Part shown: positions 59,227-64,000 of the stretch, one piece after another | Numbering within the stretch: the first letter of the stretch is position 1 | How the letters are laid out: every line of letters begins with the position of its first letter | NCBI RefSeq assembly: GCF_030388665.1 | Contig: NZ_CP128846.1 | Span: forward strand, 6,646,501-6,710,500 | DNA from: Streptomyces flavofungini | GTDB taxonomy: Bacteria; Actinomycetota; Actinomycetes; Streptomycetales; Streptomycetaceae | Direction: 5' to 3' | DNA: 64,000 nt | Translations under genes and position numbers: made by a program | Notes under the pieces: generated by a model | What the model was told of the DNA's origin: nothing | Databases searched by the model: none | Seen by the model: the letters and a program-made list of their open reading frames with translations, nothing else

Positions 59227-59752
59227 CCCCCCGCTTCCCGGCCCCCCGCTTCCCGGCCCCCCGCTTCCCGGCGCTCCGCGCCTCGTCCTCAGACGTCGGA
59301 CGGGCTGTCTCCCACCCGCCCGCCCGGACTTGCACCGGCGTGCCCGACGGCCCGGCACCCTCAGCCCCGCCGGGGTCGCCCCCGGATCGCGCTGCGCGCT
59401 CGTCCTCAAGCGCCGGACGGGCTGTCTCCCACCCGCCCGCCCAGCCTTCTCCCGGGCCTGCCCGACAGCCCGGCACCTCAGCCCCGCCCGGGTTGCCCCC
59501 GCTGTCGGCGCTCCGCGCCTCGTCCTCAAGCGCCGGACTGGCTTTCTCCCGCCCGCCCGGACTTGGACGGGCTGGGCGACAGCTCGGCACCTTCGTCCCG
59601 CGCGGGTGTGTCTTCTGCCCGCCCCGCCGGGCACTCTCAGCCCGCTCGCAGTTCGTTTCAGCTCGCCTCGGGGAAGTTTCAGCCTGTCGTGGGGGTCCCC
59701 CCTGCTCCTTAAGAGCTTGGGGGAGTTTGAGGACGAGGCGCGGAGCGCCGAT
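59227..59752. repeat. Cluster of intergenic repeats, three direct and one inverted
   Basis: The 780-base gap between the MFS pump and the glycosidase gene has no gene. It holds three imperfect tandem units about 118 bases apart, each with GCGCTCCGCGCCTCGTCCTC then an arm ending CGGACGGGCT (59270-59306, 59386-59423, 59505-59543). One opposite copy lies at 59729-59752. A 15-bp unit GCCCCCCGCTTCCCG repeats three times at 59227-59270. The companion element GGGGCGGAGCCCCGGTTTCG follows near 59803. Open frames crossing it are repeat artefacts. Confidence 0.8.
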
Positions 59753-59913
59753 ATCGGGGGCGTCCCCGGCCCACTTGGAGGGGAGGCTTGCCCCCCGGGG
59801 TCCAGGGGCGGAGCCCCGGTTTCGGGAAGGGGCGGGATTGGGGAGCACCCGGCAGGGCCCCGCACCCTGCCACCTCTTAGAAGCCTCTTAACCCCACCCA
59901 CTATCCAATCCCC

Positions 59914-61851
59914 ATGCCCGCCAAGCGAACCCTCGCCCTCGCCCTGGCCGTCGCGACGGCCGCCACCCTCACCACCGCGGCCGCCCCCGGAGCGGCCCCC
60001 GCCCCCCGAGTGACCCTCGCCGTGCGCGGCGGCACAGCGCTCATCGACCCCGCGACCCTCGCGGTCAGCGCCCGCACGGACGACGGCCGCACCCACCGCC
60101 TGACGGCCCCCGCGGCCACGCGGCTCGGCCGCCCCGGGCCCGTGCGCCGCGCGGGCGAGGGCGGGACGCGGTGGAGCTACCCGGAGAGGGGGCTGACGGC
60201 CACCGCGTACACGGACCACGGCCGCCTGGCCCTCACCCTCACCGCCGACCGGGACACCCGGCTCGACTGGCCCGTGACGGGGGCGAGGGGAAGTCTCCAA
60301 CTCCCGCGCGGGGAGGGCCTGGACATCCCCACGGCCGACCCGTTCTGGACCTCCGGCGAGCAGCAGCTCACGGGCACCACGGCCGACGTGAGCGCGGACC
60401 TGACCCTGCCCCTGTGGGGGTACTCGGCGGGACGGCACGGCGTCAGCTATCTGATACCGACGGATATCGGGACGGAGCTCACGTTCGGCAAGGGCCCTGA
60501 CGGCCACCTGCGGACCACCGCGGCCCACACCTTCGACAAGGGCGAAGGGACCCGCGCGTACACCGTCACCTTCGCCCTCACCGACGGCACCCCCGTGGCC
60601 CCGGCCGCCGACTACCGCGCGTACCTCTCCGAACGCGGCCGCCTCGGCAGCCTGAAGGAGAAGATCCGCCGCAACCCGGCGACGAAGCGGCTCCTCGGCG
60701 CCTCGCACGCGTACGTGTGGGGCGAGGCCCGCACCCCGGCGGGCATCCGGCGGCTGCGCGCCCTCGGCGTGGACGGCATGTGGCTCGGCTACGACGCCGG
60801 GCCCGACCCGATGGGGAAGGCGGCCGTCGCGGCGGCGAAGAAGGCGGGGTACCTCGTCGGCCCGTACGACACGTTCGCCAACGGGCAGGACCCGAAGACC
60901 GCCGACAGCCCCACGTCGGTATGGCCCGGCACCGTCTACCCGGACTTCTGCGTCCGCGACGCCGACGGCAGCCCCCGCACCGGATTCGGCGGCCGCGGCT
61001 GCTACTTGAGCTCGGCGGCCTTCGAGCGCGCCGAGCCCACCCGGCACCTCCTCGCGCACCGCACCCGCGCGATGGTGCGCAACGGAGCCGACAGCTACTT
61101 CCTGGACGTCGACGCCACCGGTGAGCTGTTCCGCGATCACGCGGCCGCGCACCCGATGACGAAGTCCGGCGACCGCGCCCACCGCCTCGCCCGGATGCGC
61201 CGCATCGCCGCCTCCGGCCTGGTGCTCGGCTCCGAGTCGGCCCAGGCCTGGGCCAACGAGGCGGTCGCCTTCGACCACGGCAGCGCCACCCCCGTCGCCG
61301 ACGGGCTGTGGGCCCTGCAGAAGGACCGGGAGAAGTGGGGCGGCTACTACCCGGAGGGCGCCCCCGGCATCTTCTTCAAGCCGGTCCGGCTCCCGGCCTC
61401 GCTCTCCAAGGCCATGTACGACCCGCGCTACCGCGTCCCGTTGTACGGGACAGCCCTGCACGGGGCGACCGTGAGCGCCGAGCGCTGGGAGCTGTCGTAC
61501 GAGAAGCTGCCCGCCGAGAAGACCCGCCGCGCGCTGCTCGCGATGCTCTACGACCGGCCGCTCAACCACGTCCTCGACGGGCCGACGCTCGCCCGGCACG
61601 GGCGTCAGATCGCGGCGCTGCAGAAGTACTTCGCGCCGCTGCACCGGGCCGCCGGGACCGAACGCCTCACGTCCTTCCGGTTCCTGAGCGAGGACCGGCA
61701 GGTCCAGCGGACGGTCTTCGGCGACGGCAGGCTGACGGTCACCGCGAACTTCGGCACGGCGGCCCGCGACGGGCTGCCCGGCGGGTGCGTGGACGCCCGG
61801 CTGCGCGGAGACGACCGGCCGCGGCGCCTCTGTCCGGGCGACCTCCGCTGA
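59914..61851 (+). CDS. Secreted glycoside-hydrolase-like protein
   Basis: The 645-residue protein has a signal peptide (LALALAVATAATLTTAAAPGAA). An N-terminal beta domain runs to about 230, then a TIM-barrel-like region begins with KRLLGASHAYVWGEARTPAG. Candidate catalytic acids are Asp in DSYFLDVDATGELF near 405 and Glu in LVLGSESAQAWANEAVAFDHG near 450. The layout resembles GH101/GH129-type or DUF5696-like endo-acting glycosidases, but the family is not certain. It should act on extracellular polysaccharide or glycoprotein. No ribosome site is visible before the ATG, so the mRNA may be leaderless or the true start a little later. Confidence 0.8.
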   Translation: MPAKRTLALALAVATAATLTTAAAPGAAPAPRVTLAVRGGTALIDPATLAVSARTDDGRTHRLTAPAATRLGRPGPVRRAGEGGTRWSYPERGLTATAYTDHGRLALTLTADRDTRLDWPVTGARGSLQLPRGEGLDIPTADPFWTSGEQQLTGTTADVSADLTLPLWGYSAGRHGVSYLIPTDIGTELTFGKGPDGHLRTTAAHTFDKGEGTRAYTVTFALTDGTPVAPAADYRAYLSERGRLGSLKEKIRRNPATKRLLGASHAYVWGEARTPAGIRRLRALGVDGMWLGYDAGPDPMGKAAVAAAKKAGYLVGPYDTFANGQDPKTADSPTSVWPGTVYPDFCVRDADGSPRTGFGGRGCYLSSAAFERAEPTRHLLAHRTRAMVRNGADSYFLDVDATGELFRDHAAAHPMTKSGDRAHRLARMRRIAASGLVLGSESAQAWANEAVAFDHGSATPVADGLWALQKDREKWGGYYPEGAPGIFFKPVRLPASLSKAMYDPRYRVPLYGTALHGATVSAERWELSYEKLPAEKTRRALLAMLYDRPLNHVLDGPTLARHGRQIAALQKYFAPLHRAAGTERLTSFRFLSEDRQVQRTVFGDGRLTVTANFGTAARDGLPGGCVDARLRGDDRPRRLCPGDLR

Positions 61852-61901
61852 CGCACGGGCCCACACGGGGGCCGACGCGCGCCCGGCCTGGAGACGCGAG
61901 A

Positions 61902-61930
61902 GGTGCGGGCGGTCCGTGACCGCCCGCACC
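61902..61930. terminator. Bidirectional terminator
   Basis: A perfect 13-bp stem, GGTGCGGGCGGTC (61902-61914) with GACCGCCCGCACC (61918-61930), has a CGT loop and lies between the convergent glycosidase and dimethylargininase genes. TTGCTCGT follows on the plus strand. Confidence 0.85.
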
Positions 61931-61955
61931 TTGCTCGTGCCATGGGTGCCGTGCG

Positions 61956-62783
61956 CTACGCGGCGCGCAGCTCCTGCGTGCAGCACTTCACGCTGCCGCC
62001 GCCCTTGAGCAGTTCGCCCAGGTCCATGCCGATCGGCTCGTAGCCCCGCTCGCGCAGCGGCTCGAAGAGGCCGACGGCGGCCTGCGGGAGCAGCACGTGC
62101 AGGCCGTCGGAGACCGCGTTCAGGCCGAGGGCGAGGGCGTCCTCCTCCGTGGCGATCAGCGCGTCCGGGAACAGCCGGCGCAGGACCGCCTGGCTGCCGG
62201 GCGAGAACGCGCCGGGGTAGTACATGACGTCGTCCGTGGCGTCGTCGAGGACCGCGAGCGCCGTGTCCAGGTGGTAGTAGCGCGGGTCGATGAGGTCCAG
62301 GCCGATCACCGGGCGGCCGAAGACCTCCTGGGCCTCGCCGTGCGAGAGCGGGCTGGCCCTGAAGCCCCGGCCCGCGAGGACGTAGCCGGAGGTGACGGCG
62401 AAGTCGCCCTCGCCCTCGTTGATGTGGGTCGGCTCCTGGATCTCGGTGAAGCCGTTGGCCCGGAACCACTCCAGGTGCGCGGCCGCCTCGGGCTGCCGCT
62501 CGGGGTGGACGAAGCTCGCGCCCAGGACGCGGCCGTCGACGACGGTCGCGCCGTTCGCAGCGAAGACCATGTCCGGCAGGTCCGGGTGCGGCGTCAGCTC
62601 CTCGACGGTGTGGCCGAGCGAGCGGTAGCGGTCGCGCAGAATCTCCCACTGGGCGACGGCGAGCGGGACGTCGACGGGTTTGGTGGGGTCCATCCAGGGA
62701 TTGATGGAGTACGTGACCTTGAAGTGTGCGGGTGCGCACATCAGGTAGCGCCGGGGTGTGGCGCGCCGGGCGACTCGATGCAA
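61956..62783 (-). CDS. ddaH: Dimethylargininase (DDAH)-type amidinotransferase-superfamily enzyme
   Basis: The 275-residue beta/alpha propeller hydrolase starts at a TTG behind GAGGAG. Substrate and catalytic residues are seen in MCAPAHFKVTYSINPWMDP, DMVFAANGATVVDG, the Glu-Gly-Asp of NEGEGDFA, His in DPRYYHLDTALAVLDD near 175 and nucleophile Cys in GGGSVKCCTQELRAA near 268. Family enzymes hydrolyse N-omega-methylated arginines to citrulline and methylamines, and bacterial relatives may use arginine or ornithine chemistry. The leader forms a long hairpin that masks the ribosome site. It stands alone and converges on the glycosidase gene. Confidence 0.92.
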   Translation of the reverse strand: MHRVARRATPRRYLMCAPAHFKVTYSINPWMDPTKPVDVPLAVAQWEILRDRYRSLGHTVEELTPHPDLPDMVFAANGATVVDGRVLGASFVHPERQPEAAAHLEWFRANGFTEIQEPTHINEGEGDFAVTSGYVLAGRGFRASPLSHGEAQEVFGRPVIGLDLIDPRYYHLDTALAVLDDATDDVMYYPGAFSPGSQAVLRRLFPDALIATEEDALALGLNAVSDGLHVLLPQAAVGLFEPLRERGYEPIGMDLGELLKGGGSVKCCTQELRAA

Positions 62784-62846
62784 CGAAGGCTCCTCACGGA
62801 CCGCAGGGGCTGTTGCTGCCCATGGTGCGGTCTGAGGAGCCTTCGT
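62783..62846 (-). promoter_or_regulatory. Leader hairpin masking the ddaH ribosome-binding site
   Basis: ACGAAGGCTCCTCA (62783-62796) and TGAGGAGCCTTCGT (62833-62846) pair perfectly over 14 bp. The stem continues as GACCGCA (62799-62805) with TGCGGTC (62826-62832) after a 2-base bulge, around a 20-base loop. In the minus-strand mRNA the GAGGAG site and the first base of the TTG start are inside the stem. It could be a translational switch, or a palindromic operator if it acts as DNA. Confidence 0.7.
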
Positions 62847-62980
62847 GCAGCGGTCTGAGCCCTATCTGCTGCGATCTGGGTGGGTATTTGCTCATGAACC
62901 GGGTGCTTTTGGGGCTCTGAGTTGTATTTCGACCGGTGCTCGCGAGGGCGTGGGCCGCCCGCGGGGCGGGTGCTCGGCCC

Positions 62981-63160
62981 TCATGACGCGTTCTTCGCCG
63001 CCCGGCCTTCCTGGAGCCTGCGCAGCAGTTCGCGCTTCTGCTCCTGCGGGCTGAGGCCGCCGCCGACCCGTTCGGAGCCGCGGCCGCCGCGCAGCGCCTT
63101 GCGGGAGAGGTTGGTGCGCGTACCGCCGACGCCGAGCATTCCGGATCCGCCTCGTGACAT
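62981..63160 (-). CDS. DUF6243-type small protein
   Basis: This 59-residue gene is too short for ordinary ORF cut-offs. The ATG at 63160 follows TGGAGG by 6 bases. The protein starts MSRGGSGMLGVGGTRTNLSR, continues KALRGGRGSERVGGGLSPQE and ends in a basic helix, QKRELLRRLQEGRAAKNAS. This matches a conserved small actinobacterial family I recall as DUF6243. It is basic and Gly-rich and might bind nucleic acid, but no function is known. It is divergent from the TetR gene across three palindromic operators, so it is a likely target of that repressor. Confidence 0.85.
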   Translation of the reverse strand: MSRGGSGMLGVGGTRTNLSRKALRGGRGSERVGGGLSPQEQKRELLRRLQEGRAAKNAS

Positions 63161-63194
63161 GTCGTACCTCCAGGAGAGAGTTGCGGACGAGTGG

Positions 63195-63294
63195 CGAGAC
63201 GTATCGTCTCGTCTTGGGTCGAGCTTAAGCGAGACGTGCCGTCTTGTCGAGTGGTTTTACTTGGGGTCGGGACGCTGGTGAGACGCTGCGTCTC
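63195..63294. promoter_or_regulatory. Three GAGACG-N3-CGTCTC operators
   Basis: CGAGACG-TAT-CGTCTCG occurs at 63195-63211, CGAGACG-TGC-CGTCTTG at 63230-63246 (one mismatch) and GAGACG-CTG-CGTCTC at 63280-63294 (with the flanking T changed). All lie in the 157-base gap between the DUF6243-type gene and the TetR gene. The last ends 24 bases before the TetR ATG, as expected for autorepression. Confidence 0.82.
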
Positions 63295-63317
63295 GTGGCG
63301 CTGCTACATTCGTTGTC

Positions 63318-63950
63318 ATGGCTCAGAAAACCGCCCCTGACTCCACGCGCCGCAGCGAGCGCTCCCGCCGCGCGATCTACGAGGCCGCCCTCTCCCTGGT
63401 CGGCGAGGTCGGCTACGGCAAGATGACGATCGAGGCCATCGCCGCTCGCGCCGGCGTCGGCAAGCAGACCATCTACCGCTGGTGGCCCTCCAAGAGCGCC
63501 GTCCTCCTCGACGCCTTCCTCGACCTGTCCGAGCAGGCCTCGGCCGAACTGAGCGCGAAGGCGGGACTCGACGAGGTCGCGACCGCCATCCCCGACACCG
63601 GGGACCTGGAGGCCGACCTCAAGTACGTCCTGCGCGCCACCGTCGACGAGATGACCAACCCCAAGTTCGACGCCCCGGCCCGCGCCCTGGCCGCCGAGGG
63701 CGTCGTCAACGAGGCGCTCGGCGCCGAATTCGTCGAGAAACTGCTCGAACCCCAGCTCCAGCTCTACGTCGACCGGCTGCGCGCCGCCCAGGAGCGCGGC
63801 CAGGTCGCCCCGCACGTCGACCCGCGCATCGCCCTCGAACTCTGGACCGGCCCGCTCGCCCAGCGCTGGCTCCAGCGCACCGCCCCACTCGGCTACGAGT
63901 ACACCGACACCCTCGTCGAGTACGCCCTGTACGGCATCGCGCCGCGCTGA
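63318..63950 (+). CDS. TetR-family transcriptional regulator
   Basis: The 210-residue repressor has an N-terminal helix-turn-helix at about 15-65 (IYEAALSLVGEVGYGKMTIEAIAARAGVGKQTIYRWWPSKSAVLLDAF) and a TetR_C_11-like ligand domain (LRATVDEMTNPKFDAPARALAAEG, QLYVDRLRAAQERGQVAPHVD, LWTGPLAQRWLQRTAPL). The recognition helix segment GVGKQTIYRWWPSK is typical of the subgroup that binds short GC-rich palindromes. It probably represses itself and the divergent small gene through the three GAGACG-N3-CGTCTC sites. The ligand is unknown. The last 50 bases of the window hold no feature. Confidence 0.93.
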   Translation: MAQKTAPDSTRRSERSRRAIYEAALSLVGEVGYGKMTIEAIAARAGVGKQTIYRWWPSKSAVLLDAFLDLSEQASAELSAKAGLDEVATAIPDTGDLEADLKYVLRATVDEMTNPKFDAPARALAAEGVVNEALGAEFVEKLLEPQLQLYVDRLRAAQERGQVAPHVDPRIALELWTGPLAQRWLQRTAPLGYEYTDTLVEYALYGIAPR

Positions 63951-64000
63951 GCCGCCGCGGACGGCGCCCCGGCCCGCTCCGCCTTCGCCCGGTTCCTGAC

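Noticed and set aside
59227..59752. Repeat cluster considered as a CRISPR array
   Set aside because: Units are long, imperfect and mixed in orientation, spacers are repeat-derived, and there are no cas genes.
59173..62739. An 1188-codon minus-strand frame over the glycosidase gene and repeats
   Set aside because: It is the shadow of the glycosidase and dimethylargininase genes joined through repeat DNA.

Overview
The window reads as chromosomal DNA of a Streptomyces or a very close relative. It is extremely GC-rich, codons nearly always end in G or C, and GTG and TTG starts are common. It carries a ram/amf class III lanthipeptide cluster, an iron box of the actinobacterial DmdR/IdeR type, and the compact intergenic repeat that ends in a CGCGGAGCGCCGA-type palindrome.

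Layout. Positions 1-7.6 kb hold a complete SapB/AmfS-type morphogen cluster: ramC (LanKC synthetase), a 41-residue ramS precursor that is too short for ordinary ORF lists, ramA and ramB (ABC exporter pair), and the convergent regulator ramR. At 7.9-12.2 kb a KstR-like TetR regulator stands divergent from an uncharacterised three-gene operon (GT4 glycosyltransferase, methyltransferase, alpha-toroid protein), with a perfect KstR-type box between them. From 12.2 to 22.5 kb come small membrane and lipoprotein genes, a NarL-type two-component system, a decayed gene, an LLM flavin oxidoreductase, a Pro/Gly-repeat membrane protein, a cell-wall amidase, a methyltransferase and an MFS pump with an extra beta-sandwich domain.

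At 22.7-31 kb sits an acyl-CoA/sterol-like beta-oxidation set: SCP-x type thiolase, MaoC hydratase, zinc alcohol dehydrogenase and a 17-beta-HSD4-type reductase. Two more KstR-type boxes precede it, and an MFS pump and a DesK/DesR-like two-component system are interleaved. The three boxes, the KstR-like gene and the catabolic genes together suggest one local regulon.

From 31 to 45 kb the content is mostly housekeeping: a Pro-rich protein, an iron-regulated siderophore-binding lipoprotein, the Nif3 / zinc-ribbon / RNase H-phosphatase operon, KDPG aldolase, YaaA, an RNB ribonuclease, MerR and AraC regulators, a DMT exporter, and the RNase P RNA gene, whose 5' end lies inside the exporter reading frame. 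From 45 to 64 kb there are mixed single genes: a GT2, secreted proteins, a kinase-fold phosphotransferase, methyltransferases, MazG-like, PhzF-like, a lamin-tail protein, Tat-exported PhoD, Rsm22-like, a serine hydrolase and Bcr-type pump, a secreted glycosidase-like protein, dimethylargininase with a ribosome-site-masking hairpin, and a TetR gene divergent from a 59-residue DUF6243-type gene over three copies of a GAGACG-N3-CGTCTC operator.

Most genes look native, and no insertion sequence, CRISPR array, tRNA or prophage was seen. The most promising leads are the KstR-box regulon with its unknown glycosyl/methyl/toroid operon, the unusual RamS core, the dimethylargininase leader hairpin, the triple TetR operator and the rnpB/exporter overlap.
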